The translations under genes were made by a program, and so were the position numbers. From Phycisphaerales bacterium (lineage in GTDB: Bacteria > Planctomycetota > Phycisphaerae > UBA1845), in the NCBI GenBank assembly GCA_020852275.1, contig JADZBE010000016.1, positions 1 through 32,077 on the forward strand: 32,077 nucleotides of DNA. The letters run 5' to 3'. Positions 1 to 7,398 of this stretch are shown piece by piece (within the stretch, counting starts at the first letter, position 1; the number at the start of each line of letters is the position of its first letter). A model generated the notes under the pieces. It was not told the DNA's origin, did not search any database, and was given only the letters and a program-made list of their open reading frames with translations.

Positions 1-2
1 GG

Positions 3-104
3 ATGAAGTGGGACGTAGCGCACGCGGAAGGGATGATGAATCTGGTGGCCCTGCGTGAGAGCGGCCAGTGGACCGCCTACTGGAATCGCCGCCGGGCAGC
101 CTGA
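3..104 (+). CDS. C-terminal tail of a transposase (partial at window edge)
   Basis: The window opens inside a reading frame that ends with TGA at 102-104. The 33 visible residues include WDVAHAEGMM, LVALRESGQW and AYWNRR. A closing pattern of W...(A/G)..N/M...LR.L..S..W..YW is what I associate with the C-terminus of ISKra4-like transposases in planctomycetes. No catalytic residues lie in the visible part and no terminal inverted repeat can be identified on this side. The family assignment is from memory of C-terminal patterns and is tentative. The protein must begin left of the window. Confidence 0.42.
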   Translation: MKWDVAHAEGMMNLVALRESGQWTAYWNRRRAA

Positions 105-251
105 TGCCACAATCCCTTGCCAGACCCATCTGCCTGGGGATTTTGGGAAACCCCTTGCAGTCAGAGTGAACCTCGGTTTAGAATCGAGTTGCTCGACACC
201 CAACGGCGTTTCGGCCCGTCGGTGAGGGCGGCAACCAAGCTCTCTCTCCCT

Positions 252-296
252 CCCAGGTCCGGGTTGAGTATTCGACTCGGGCCTGGGATTCTTTAT
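252..296 (+). terminator. Strong hairpin followed by a T-rich stretch
   Basis: Arms 252-266 and 273-287 pair over 15 positions, three of them G-U wobbles in RNA, around a 6-nt AGTATT loop. The right arm is followed by ATTCTTTAT (288-296). It lies about 150 bp after the transposase tail and 270 bp before the PAS gene, in a 463-bp stretch without a gene (105-567). It fits a Rho-independent terminator or a structured leader. The T-tract is imperfect, so the terminator call is moderate. Confidence 0.45.
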
Positions 297-567
297 GGCC
301 GCCAAGCGAGACCTCCGTCGAGTCTTCGCCTTCGATGGCGGCCCTTGTTTCCGCCAACCGAGGCAGCGCAGCCCCGCGGTGGGCGTCGGTTATTCCTGAA
401 CCGCGTGAGATTCCGCACCGTGCGCGATCTTCAGCAAGCCCAGTCCTCGAAATGAATTGCGCTCGCGCCCGCTCTCAAGCCGCCATGAAGCCGAGCCGAT
501 ACCCGGGCTAACAGGTTCGTGCCAAGGGGGTGTCTTGCAATGTCGTGCCCGAACCGTGGAGATCGAT

Positions 568-1092
568 ATGTCCGCGCAGACGACGCACCTGACCGGAGTG
601 GAGCGCACCTTCGGCGAAGACGAGATCATCGTCAGCAAGACCGACACCAAGGGGCGCGTCACGTACGCCAACGAGGTGTTCCTTCGGGTCGCGCAATACA
701 CCGAGGACGAAATCCTCGGCAGGCCGCACAATATCATCCGCCATCCGGACATGCCCCGCTGCGTCTTCAAGGTGCTTTGGGACACGATCCAGGAGGGCAA
801 GGAAATCTTCGCCTACGTCATCAACCGGTCCAAGACCGGAGACCACTACTGGGTCTTCGCCCACGTGACGCCCACGTTCGAGGCGCAGGGGCAGATCACC
901 TCCTACCACTCCAGCCGTCGCCGTCCCCAGCCGCGGGCCGTTGAAAAGGTCAAGGGCGTGTATCAGGTGCTGCTCAACGAGGAGCGCAAGCACGCCAACC
1001 CCAAAGACGCGATCGCGGCCTCGCTGCCGAAGCTGCTGGGCTTCCTCAAGGACCAGCGCACCACATACGAAGAGTTCGTCTTTTCTCTTTGA
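568..1092 (+). CDS. Aer-like PAS-domain sensor protein (174 aa)
   Basis: The protein is essentially one PAS domain (about residues 14-110) plus a short helical tail. GRPHNIIRHPDMP (51-63), NRSKTGDHYW and the spacing between them match the FAD-binding PAS domain of the aerotaxis receptor Aer, so a redox or oxygen-sensing role in chemotaxis is likely. It has no transmembrane segment, no HAMP and no signalling domain of its own; the chemoreceptor half is the next gene, 80 bp downstream. The start is the ATG at 568 because GTGGAG lies just upstream and the PAS homology begins shortly after; the frame is open further upstream to 457 but that part does not look coding. The C-terminus YEEFVFSL seems natural. 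FAD binding is inferred, not shown. Confidence 0.82.
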   Translation: MSAQTTHLTGVERTFGEDEIIVSKTDTKGRVTYANEVFLRVAQYTEDEILGRPHNIIRHPDMPRCVFKVLWDTIQEGKEIFAYVINRSKTGDHYWVFAHVTPTFEAQGQITSYHSSRRRPQPRAVEKVKGVYQVLLNEERKHANPKDAIAASLPKLLGFLKDQRTTYEEFVFSL

Positions 1093-1172
1093 CGTGCTCG
1101 GGAAGTTGCCCGCAGGCCGCGACGCCATGACGCGCCTCTGCGCCCCCCGCCTGCAATCCTGGATATGAAGCC

Positions 1173-1955
1173 ATGAGTGAACTTCTGCTGGATACGGCTC
1201 CCACGAGCTTGGGGTTTTCCCAGTCACCGCCAGGAAACATCCATGTCGGTCCGTCGATGACGGGGCGATCGGACCGCGACGCGGCCCACGTCAGCGAGTG
1301 GATCGCCGAAGCCTCCCGCGTCTGCCGCGCGGCCGCGAAAGGCGATCTTGAATCGCGCATCCTGCGCATCGACGCGGAAGGCGATCTGGCGGACCTGCTG
1401 CACGGCATCAATCACCTTCTGGACATGACGGACGCCTTCGTCCGCGAGGCGACCGCGTCGCTGGAGTACGCCAGCCAGGGACGCTTTTTCCGGCGCGTCC
1501 TGCTGACCGGCATGTTGGGCACGTTCCGCCGCGCGGCCAAGTCCATCAACGACGCGACCGAGAGCATGGGCGCGCAGGCGCAGCGCCTCAAGGAAGCCGA
1601 AGCGAAGCGGTCGCAGCTCGAAACCGAGTTCCAAAGCACGCTGCAGGTCGTCTCCGGGCTGGAAGACGCCTCCAAGCAGATCGGCGACGTGGTCCGCGTC
1701 ATCAGCCAGGTCGCCCATCGCACCAATCTGCTGGCGCTCAATGCCATGATCGAGGCCGCCCGCGTGGGCGAGGCGGGCCGAGGCTTCACCGTCGTCGCCA
1801 ACGAAGTCAAGAGCCTCGCACAGCAGACGGCCGGCGCCACCTCGAACATTGAGAAGCAAGTCGCGTCCATTCAGTCGGTCACGCGCGACGCCGTGCAGGC
1901 GATTGACCGCATCTGGCAATCCGTTCGCAGCACGAACTCCACATCCTCGCAGTGA
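1173..1955 (+). CDS. Soluble methyl-accepting chemotaxis-type signalling protein, C-terminally short (260 aa)
   Basis: Residues 164-192 ([14 protein letters not shown], then [12 protein letters not shown]) are the conserved hairpin tip that contacts CheA and CheW in chemoreceptors. The N-terminal 60 residues look disordered. Residues 60-130 ([19 protein letters not shown], then [13 protein letters not shown]) match the helical region found in cytoplasmic MCPs that lack transmembrane segments. There is no signal peptide or membrane helix. A typical signalling domain has roughly 80-100 residues after the tip; here only about 70 remain, and the end ([11 protein letters not shown]) no longer resembles the family after [11 protein letters not shown], suggesting a truncated return helix. 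It probably forms a split receptor with the PAS protein upstream, with which it could be co-transcribed. The ATG at 1173 has only a weak ribosome-binding site. Confidence 0.8.
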   Translation: MSELLLDTAPTSLGFSQSPPGNIHVGPSMTGRSDRDAAHVSEWIAEASRVCRAAAKGDLESRILRIDAEGDLADLLHGINHLLDMTDAFVREATASLEYASQGRFFRRVLLTGMLGTFRRAAKSINDATESMGAQAQRLKEAEAKRSQLETEFQSTLQVVSGLEDASKQIGDVVRVISQVAHRTNLLALNAMIEAARVGEAGRGFTVVANEVKSLAQQTAGATSNIEKQVASIQSVTRDAVQAIDRIWQSVRSTNSTSSQ

Positions 1956-2079
1956 GACCCTGACCGCAATGCGAGGGCGAAGGCGGGTGTCACGGGAATC
2001 CAGGCACAGCCAGCCGCAGCGCCTGTCCGTGCTGCGTGTGTCGCGGGTCGCCGCCGCCGCTGCGGCACCGGAAGACGCT

Positions 2080-2124
2080 CCCTCGCTGGCGCTACAGGTT
2101 CGGAACCCGAATCGCAAGCGAGGG
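2080..2124. repeat. Long imperfect inverted repeat, dispersed-element type
   Basis: Arms 2080-2101 and 2103-2124 (22 nt each, single-base centre) pair at 18 of 22 positions. The outer ends are CCCTCGCT and AGCGAGGG and the centre is GGTTCGGAACC. Elements of this shape recur in planctomycete intergenic regions, to my recollection. It sits in the 367-bp gene-free stretch 1956-2322; part of its right arm (GCGAGGGCGAA) recurs at about 1971. No further feature is seen in that stretch. Confidence 0.5.
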
Positions 2125-2322
2125 CGAAAGGCATGCCCGCTATTTCGGACAAACCGGTGAACGCGAAGCGCCAACTCCCGAGGGTGCCGCCGGAAACGCC
2201 GGCGGCCCCAGCCTTGCGCGCGCCTCACCCGAAACTCCGGGCACGGTTGCAAGGGCGTCGCTTTGCCGGCCCCCGTCGCCGGCCCGCTGACCCCAGCCCC
2301 ATCCCGGCACGGCGCCGCTCGC

Positions 2323-2595
2323 TTACGGATCGATCGTGCGGCGACGAGGCAGGCGATCCTCGCAGGGCGTCGCATCGACGTTCCCCAGCCATGCGTCCCA
2401 CGCGCCGTGGTGGCTGACGTCCACGCCTTCCGCCGCGGCTTCTCGCTGGAGATAGGTCTGAAGCTCGATCAGGAAGTCGGTGTCCATCAACTCCGTGTGC
2501 TCGCCGAGGTGCGCATGGAGAACGCGGTACACCGTCTTGAGGTCCGACAACAGATGCGCGCCGACCACCGCCTCACTCCGGCTCTCGAAACTCAT
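2323..2595 (-). CDS. Small conserved hypothetical protein (90 aa)
   Basis: The start at 2595 is chosen because GGAGGAG sits 6 bases upstream on the minus strand; the longer in-frame extension to 2760 lacks such a site and is compositionally poor. The protein begins MSFESRSEAVVGAHLLSDL and is helical and acidic in its first 60 residues, with LMDTDFLIELQTYL and HGAWDAWLG segments. No signal peptide, membrane helix or known catalytic motif is visible. I have the impression that similar short proteins occur in other planctomycetes, but I cannot name the family. It is transcribed divergently from the secreted Asp-box protein at 2844. Confidence 0.6.
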   Translation of the reverse strand: MSFESRSEAVVGAHLLSDLKTVYRVLHAHLGEHTELMDTDFLIELQTYLQREAAAEGVDVSHHGAWDAWLGNVDATPCEDRLPRRRTIDP

Positions 2596-2742
2596 GGACG
2601 CTCCTCCGGCCCGAACCAGAAAACCCGCCGCCTGCTGAGGACGACGCACGCAGCATAATGCGTCGGGGCGGAGTTCACGAGCGTCGGTCCGGTCCAACCC
2701 CGTTTCGGCCCCGCGGCTGCCCTGCATCCCACTCCAGCCGGC

Positions 2743-2771
2743 TCGAACGGCGACCTTCAACTCGCTATACT
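2743..2771 (+). promoter_or_regulatory. Possible sigma70-type promoter for the Asp-box protein gene
   Basis: TATACT at 2766-2771 is a good -10 element. The hexamer TCGAAC at 2743-2748 lies 17 bp upstream but matches the -35 consensus at only 3 of 6 positions. Transcription would start near 2778, immediately before the perfect hairpin at 2784-2806 and 66 bp before the ATG. Low confidence, because planctomycete promoters are poorly defined. Confidence 0.3.
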
Positions 2772-2783
2772 GTCATGCAGGGG

Positions 2784-2806
2784 CACATAAGCGGGGGGCT
2801 TATGTG
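2784..2806. promoter_or_regulatory. Perfect 9-bp inverted repeat in the leader of the Asp-box gene
   Basis: CACATAAGC (2784-2792) and GCTTATGTG (2798-2806) are exact reverse complements around GGGGG. There is no T-tract after it, so it is not a classical terminator. It lies between the candidate promoter and the ribosome-binding site (AAAGGGGG) of the gene starting at 2844. It could be an operator for a dimeric regulator or a 5'-UTR stem-loop that stabilises the transcript. Confidence 0.45.
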
Positions 2807-2843
2807 ATCGCTTCGCCGTGGTCAAGCAAAAGGGGGATGCACC

Positions 2844-4619
2844 ATGAGGCTCACGTGGAGGAACGTTCGTCGCGCGGTCGTGGTGGTTACGCTCGTTTCG
2901 GGTTTCGGCTTTGAGGCGGCGCGGGCGCAGGAGACGCAGGGCGATGCGGCCGCGCAGGAGGGGCCTCCGTTTGATCCGCGGGTCAAGCCTCACGAAGAGG
3001 CGGACATGGGGCCGTCGGACGAGGTGGACCCGATCGAAGTCTCGCCGGCCGTGCAGTTTGAATATGGCAACGGGCGGTACACGACCGTTCAGGTCAACGT
3101 CAATTCCCAAGGGGACAACATCGTCGGCGACGCGGCCAATGAGCCGTCCATCGCCATCGACCCGACGAACCCGAATCGCATCGTCATCGGCTGGCGCCAG
3201 TTCGACACGATCAACAGCAACTTCCGTGAAGCCGGCCGCGGCTACTCGACCGACGGCGGGCAGACGTGGACCTTCCCGGGCGTGCTGACCAACGGCACGT
3301 TCCGCAGCGACCCGGTGCTCGGCGCGGACAACGCGGGCACGATCTTTTACTACAGTCTCAAGAGCAACTTCCTGTGCGACATGTTCCGCTCGACCGACGG
3401 CGGTGTGACGTTCGGCTCGGCCATCGCGGCGCAGGGCGGCGACAAGGCGTGGATGACGATCGACACGCGCGGGCAGATGGGCGACGGGCACATCTACATC
3501 AGTTGGAGCACGGCCGCGGGCTGCTGCGGCGAGCGTATCTTCACGCGCTCTACGAACGGAGGCACCTCGTATCTGAACCCGATCACGCTGCCAAACTCCC
3601 CGGTGTGGGGCACGCTCGCGGTGGCGGCCAACGGCGACCTCTATGTGTGCGGCAGCGATGGATTCTCCACGTTCATGGTGGACCGCTCCACCAACGCGGA
3701 CGATCCTGGTCAGAATCCCAGCTTCTCATCCGTGAACGGCGGCGTGAACATGGGCGGGACCGTCCTCTTCGCCGGAGGTCCCAACCCGGACGGACTCGGC
3801 GGACAACTCTGGATCGGCATCGACAATTCCGGCGGACCGCGGAACGGCAATCTCTACATGCTCTCTTCGCTGGATCCGGCCGGCTCGGACCCGGCCAACG
3901 TCCTGTTCGTCCGCAGCACCAACGGCGGCACCAACTGGAGCAGCCCGGTGAAGGTCAACGACGACAGCAGCACGACCGCGTGGCAGTGGTTCGGAACGAT
4001 GTCCGTCGCCCCGAGCGGGCGCATCGACGCCGTGTGGAACGACACCCGCAACACCGGCAACACGTTCCGCTGCCAGACCTTCTACTCCTACTCGACCGAC
4101 GGCGGCGCGACCTGGGCGCCGAATGAAGCCACCGGACCGATCTGGGATTCGAGCGTCGGCTGGCCTCAGCAGAACAAGATCGGCGACTACTACCACATGA
4201 TCTCCGACGCATTGGGCGGGCACCTCGCCTATGCGACGACGTTCAACGGAGAGGAAGACGTCTACTACATGCGCATTGCCGTGGACTGCAATGCCAACGG
4301 CATTCATGACGGCGACGACATCGCCTCCGGGACGAGCCAGGACGCCAACCACAACCGCATCCCCGACGAGTGCGAGGGTGTCGATTGCAACCGGATCAGC
4401 AGCTTCGAGGTCTCCTGCGGCAACGGTCGCCTCAAGGCCAAGGTGAAGTCCACACTGACGGCGGGCACGGTGCTGAACGTGGACAACAACGGCGACCGCA
4501 AGACGTTGACGATTAACGACCGAGGGAAGGGCAAGGCCAAGTGGACCGGACAAGCCGGAAGCCACACGGTGTTCATCGTGGAGTGCACGCAGTTCACGCA
4601 GACGGTGACGTGCAATTGA
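2844..4619 (+). CDS. Secreted Asp-box (BNR-like) beta-propeller protein with calcium-binding tail (591 aa)
   Basis: Residues 1-28 form a signal peptide (RR, then AVVVVTLVSG, cleavage after ARA). The body carries repeated Asp-box signatures: STDGGQTW, STDGGVTF, STNGGTSY, STNGGTNW and STDGGATW, the hallmark of sialidase-like six-bladed propellers. I see no clear set of sialidase arginines, so enzymatic activity is not claimed. About residues 480-512 contain DCNANGIHDGDD and DANHNRIPDECEG, a paired Asp/Asn-rich calcium-binding (dockerin or thrombospondin type 3-like) motif common in planctomycete exported proteins. The last 75 residues form a Cys-containing beta-rich domain. It probably acts outside the cytoplasm as a binding or surface protein. 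The ATG at 2844 has AAAGGGGG upstream. Confidence 0.8.
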   Translation: MRLTWRNVRRAVVVVTLVSGFGFEAARAQETQGDAAAQEGPPFDPRVKPHEEADMGPSDEVDPIEVSPAVQFEYGNGRYTTVQVNVNSQGDNIVGDAANEPSIAIDPTNPNRIVIGWRQFDTINSNFREAGRGYSTDGGQTWTFPGVLTNGTFRSDPVLGADNAGTIFYYSLKSNFLCDMFRSTDGGVTFGSAIAAQGGDKAWMTIDTRGQMGDGHIYISWSTAAGCCGERIFTRSTNGGTSYLNPITLPNSPVWGTLAVAANGDLYVCGSDGFSTFMVDRSTNADDPGQNPSFSSVNGGVNMGGTVLFAGGPNPDGLGGQLWIGIDNSGGPRNGNLYMLSSLDPAGSDPANVLFVRSTNGGTNWSSPVKVNDDSSTTAWQWFGTMSVAPSGRIDAVWNDTRNTGNTFRCQTFYSYSTDGGATWAPNEATGPIWDSSVGWPQQNKIGDYYHMISDALGGHLAYATTFNGEEDVYYMRIAVDCNANGIHDGDDIASGTSQDANHNRIPDECEGVDCNRISSFEVSCGNGRLKAKVKSTLTAGTVLNVDNNGDRKTLTINDRGKGKAKWTGQAGSHTVFIVECTQFTQTVTCN

Positions 4620-4627
4620 GTTCAATT

Positions 4628-4656
4628 GCGAATGGCGAATGGCGAATGCGGAATGC
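4628..4656. repeat. Tandem GGCGAAT words
   Basis: Directly after the Asp-box gene, the 7-bp word GCGAATG/GGCGAAT is repeated three times and then decays into GCGGAATGC. The unit is AT-richer than its surroundings and non-coding. Similar short words recur in planctomycete and some other bacterial intergenic regions, to my recollection. Confidence 0.5.
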
Positions 4657-4696
4657 AGTCCGAACAATGTGACGGGAGTGAAGGTTTGAGTGCAAT

Positions 4697-4757
4697 GGCT
4701 AGCAGCCAACAGCTTATAGCCAGCAGCTAGCAGCCAGCAGATGGCAGCCGGCAGCTT
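4697..4757. repeat. Degenerate AGCAGCCA / AGCTTATAGC word array
   Basis: This stretch is built from variants of (T)AGCAGCCA and CAGCTTATAGC, for example AGCAGCCAACAGC, CCAGCAGCTAGC and GGCAGCCGGCAGC. It has no coding potential and lies immediately upstream of ltaE, so it may form part of that gene's 5' leader or be a simple slippage-prone repeat. Confidence 0.45.
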
Positions 4758-4798
4758 CATTCTGGAAACGTTTTTCGCCGTGTCTTTGAGAATCCCAC

Positions 4799-5857
4799 AT
4801 GGACGTCAGATTTCCGATTGATCTGCGCAGCGACACCGTCACCCGACCCACGCCCGGCATGCGCAAGACGATGGCCGAGGCGGAGGTCGGCGACGACGTG
4901 TTCGGCGACGACCCGACCGTCAACCGGCTCCAGGAGCGCATCGCGCATATGACCGGCAAGGAGGCGGCGCTCTTCGTGCCCTCCGGCTCGATGGGCAATC
5001 AGGCGTCCATCCGTGCTCATACGGAACCGGGCGACGAGATCATCGGGCACGAGCACTCCCACTTCTACTTTTATGAGGGAGGCGCGCCGTGCGCGCTGTC
5101 CGGCTGTTCGCTGCGGCTGCTGCGCGGCGAAGGCGGAATGTTCACGGCCGACGACGTGCGCGGCGCGCTGCGTCCCGGCAATTCCCATTTCCCGCAGTCG
5201 CGCCTCGTGGTGATCGAGAACACGCACAACAAGGGCGGCGGCACGATCTGGTCGCTGGACGCCATCCGCCGGATTCACGAGGTGGCGCGCGAGGCGAAGC
5301 TGCGCATGCACCTCGACGGCGCGCGGCTCTGGAACGCCGGCGTCGCAACGGGCATCAAAATCGAAGACTGGGCACGCCCGTTCGACACGGTTTCCATGTG
5401 CTTTTCCAAGGGACTCGGCGCGCCGGTCGGTTCGATCGTCGCGGGAAGCGCGGAGATCATCCGCCGCGTCCACCGCTTCCGAAAAATGTTCGGCGGCGGC
5501 ATGAGGCAGGCGGGCATCCTCGCGGCCGCGGCGCTCTACGCGCTGGATCACCACGTCGAGCGCCTCGCCGACGATCACCACAACGCGCGTCGATTGGCAC
5601 AGATCATCAGCGCGCTGCCGGGCATCCAGGTCGATCCCCGCAGGGTGCAGACCAACATCGTGTTCTTCGACGTGGACGCGGCCATGTCCACGGCCGCGAC
5701 GTTGTGCGAGGCGCTCAAGGCGCGGGGCGTCTGGGTGCTGCCCGTAGGCCCGCAGACGGTCCGCGCCGTGACGCACCTCGACGTGTCCGCCGAGCAGATC
5801 GACGCGGCGGGGCAAGTGATGAGCGAAGTCCTGCACGGCAGGCTCGCGGTGGCATGA
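4799..5857 (+). CDS. ltaE: Low-specificity L-threonine aldolase (352 aa)
   Basis: This PLP enzyme of fold type I cleaves L-threonine or allo-threonine to glycine and acetaldehyde in the cytoplasm. Family landmarks are [15 protein letters not shown] (residues 8-22), [34 protein letters not shown] and [12 protein letters not shown], in which K204 is the Schiff-base lysine. Length and collinearity match the family throughout. The ATG at 4799 has no strong ribosome-binding site but coincides with the usual N-terminus. Its stop codon overlaps the ATG at 5854 by 4 bp (ATGA), which suggests translational coupling with the broken gene that follows. Confidence 0.95.
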   Translation: MDVRFPIDLRSDTVTRPTPGMRKTMAEAEVGDDVFGDDPTVNRLQERIAHMTGKEAALFVPSGSMGNQASIRAHTEPGDEIIGHEHSHFYFYEGGAPCALSGCSLRLLRGEGGMFTADDVRGALRPGNSHFPQSRLVVIENTHNKGGGTIWSLDAIRRIHEVAREAKLRMHLDGARLWNAGVATGIKIEDWARPFDTVSMCFSKGLGAPVGSIVAGSAEIIRRVHRFRKMFGGGMRQAGILAAAALYALDHHVERLADDHHNARRLAQIISALPGIQVDPRRVQTNIVFFDVDAAMSTAATLCEALKARGVWVLPVGPQTVRAVTHLDVSAEQIDAAGQVMSEVLHGRLAVA

Positions 5858-6253
5858 ACGGGCCGCCCGCAGCTCTATGGCATCGGCGACGCACGGCTGG
5901 AGCGGTTGATACGTCGCAAGGCGCGGCGGCAGCTGCGATGCTCGAAAGCGGCGTGGAAGCTGGCGATCGGGCTGGGCGCTTGCATCGTGGCCGCAAGTTG
6001 TCTGACCTCGCCCCTGGTTAGCATTGTCTTCCAGGGGAGGATGTAATGGGTGCGGGGCTTGTTTTCCGGGGCACTCGCCTGCCTCGTGTCGGTTCTTTTC
6101 ACCAGGAAGTCGGCGGCGCTGGAATGCGCGGAGATTAGCCGCGTCCTCGCTCGACTGGGTCGTTGCACGTCCTGCGGGTACAGCCTGCGCAAGTTGACGT
6201 CGGACCGCTGCCCGGAATGCGGCATGCCGAAGCCGCCGGCCGCACGCCCGTGA
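5854..6253 (+). pseudogene. Broken two-TM, C-terminal zinc-ribbon protein
   Basis: Downstream of ltaE one frame reads as a single small membrane protein but is interrupted twice. From the ATG at 5854 the protein-like frame is reached only if one G of the GGG near 5860-5862 is removed; it then reads through QLYGIGDARLERLIRRKARR and a hydrophobic stretch (KLAIGLGACIVAASC) to a TAA at 6044-6046. The same frame resumes at GTG 6050 with a second hydrophobic segment (GLFSGALACLVSVLF) and the zinc ribbon CTSCGYSLRKL...CPECG, ending at 6253. GGGGAGG at 6034-6040 could allow the second half (67 aa) to be translated alone from 6050. Two-helix proteins with a C-x2-CGYDL...CPECG ribbon are a planctomycete speciality as far as I know. 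Either a decaying gene or two sequencing errors. Confidence 0.55.
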
Positions 6254-6305
6254 ATCGGCGCGCGGCTCCGTATCCGGCCGGCTTCGACCGTCTCAATGCA
6301 AAAGG

Positions 6306-6332
6306 AAACGGCCGACACGAGGCCGGCCGTTT
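6306..6332. terminator. Bidirectional hairpin terminator
   Basis: AAACGGCCG (6306-6314) and CGGCCGTTT (6324-6332) are perfect 9-bp arms around a 9-nt loop. A-rich on the left and T-ending on the right, it can act on both strands. It lies 53 bp after the zinc-ribbon frame on the plus strand and about 105 bp after the globin stop on the minus strand, exactly where two convergent transcripts would end. The remaining stretch to 6437 holds nothing I recognise. Confidence 0.65.
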
Positions 6333-6437
6333 GGCTGAGGGCAGACGTAAGTTTGTGGGTTTCGCCGCCCTGCCCGGTGGGGCGGTCGCCTCATTGGTCG
6401 GCGGAAGCGCGAAGGCGCGGGTGTCGATGTCGGGGAT

Positions 6438-6908
6438 CTACGCGCCGGCCATTGCGGGTGCTGCCCCCGCGCTGCAGGCGGCGTTGCATGCGCATCCGGC
6501 CACCTGCTGGTGCCCCTCGATCATCACCATCGAAACGAAGTGCAGTGCCCGCTTCCAGTCCGACGTAAGCTGGTCGTTCCAGATCGGACCGGCCATGCTG
6601 GCCATGACCTCTACCAGCGTGTCGCGGACGACCGGGTAGTGCTCTGGCTGCGCCCCGTAAGCGACATGCCGTCGTCCCATGTCGATCAGCGGCTGGCGGA
6701 GCATCTCAGGGCTTCGCAGGTTTTTCATCACCAAGATGATGGAGCTGAGAAGCTTCTGCTTTTGATCGCGCAAAGCGGACGGGAAAAGTGCACGAAGCTG
6801 GGGGTTTCTGGCAAAGAGAAGGGCGTAGAATCGATCCACCAGCTCCTCACCCCGATGGGCCAGTGCGTTAAAGCTCTTTTCGAGCCGGTCGATGACGGCG
6901 CTATCCAT
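6438..6908 (-). CDS. Single-domain bacterial globin (156 aa)
   Basis: The protein aligns with the haem domain of flavohaemoglobins but has no reductase domain. FYALLFARNP carries the B-helix Tyr position, LRALFP the CD turn, and RRHVAYGAQPEHYPVV places the proximal (F8) histidine at H81. Likely role: binding O2 or NO, as in Vitreoscilla haemoglobin-type proteins. An unusual C-terminal tail, GCACNAACSAGAAPAMAG, adds three closely spaced cysteines that standard globins lack. The start at 6908 is set by GGAGGGGAAC directly upstream on the minus strand; an upstream in-frame extension lacks homology. It is transcribed divergently from the porin at 7399, with a 490-bp region between. Confidence 0.85.
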   Translation of the reverse strand: MDSAVIDRLEKSFNALAHRGEELVDRFYALLFARNPQLRALFPSALRDQKQKLLSSIILVMKNLRSPEMLRQPLIDMGRRHVAYGAQPEHYPVVRDTLVEVMASMAGPIWNDQLTSDWKRALHFVSMVMIEGHQQVAGCACNAACSAGAAPAMAGA

Positions 6909-7398
6909 ATGTTCCCCTCCGACAGTGGATCGTGAACTCTTCCGGCGACCCGGATGGAGCCTACGATTCGTCCCACCGAGGCAAGCCACCCCTGTGCTGG
7001 AAGGGCGGTTTTCGGTCACGCGATGGGCAGCTTCAAGGCGGGGCGGCGGCGATCTGCGAGGACCGAAGGAGCAGTTTCTGCATGAAAATGTCGTGAGAAA
7101 CTCGCGAAGTCGCCGATAAAACGGTAGACCGGCGCGGGCTGCATTGGCGTGGGGTCCGCCGCCGGGTCAAGGGGCCGTTCTCGCTTGTCTGCGGTCAGTC
7201 GAGCATGTTGCCCCTGTCCAAGCTTCGGACCACGGAACGATTCCACGGTCGCTACGGGCGAACCCTGCGAGGCGATTCGGTTTCTGGCGCTGCGCCCCGC
7301 GACGTTCGGAGTCTTGTTGCGGATCATGCACCGAAGGCGCGAGAACGGCGAAAGCCCTGCGGCTGCCAAGCGGCGCGCCGGTTGAAGGAGGCCAACAC
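6909..7398. other. Divergent intergenic region between globin and porin genes
   Basis: No convincing gene is present in these 490 bp. The minus-strand globin ribosome-binding site (GGAGGGG) is at its left end and the porin site (GAAGGAGG, 7384-7391) at its right end. An AT-richer patch at 7078-7125 contains GCATGAAAATGTCG and CCGATAAAACGG, the only part that resembles promoter DNA. No consensus operator was recognised. Confidence 0.4.

Noticed and set aside
1224..2375. 383-codon frame antisense to the chemoreceptor
   Set aside because: Arg-rich antisense shadow of the MCP gene.
2844..4619. Sialidase activity for the Asp-box protein
   Set aside because: Asp-boxes occur in many non-enzymatic propellers, and I cannot identify the arginine triad or other catalytic residues.
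4757..5836. 359-codon frame antisense to ltaE
   Set aside because: Fully overlaps ltaE, with no recognisable motif.
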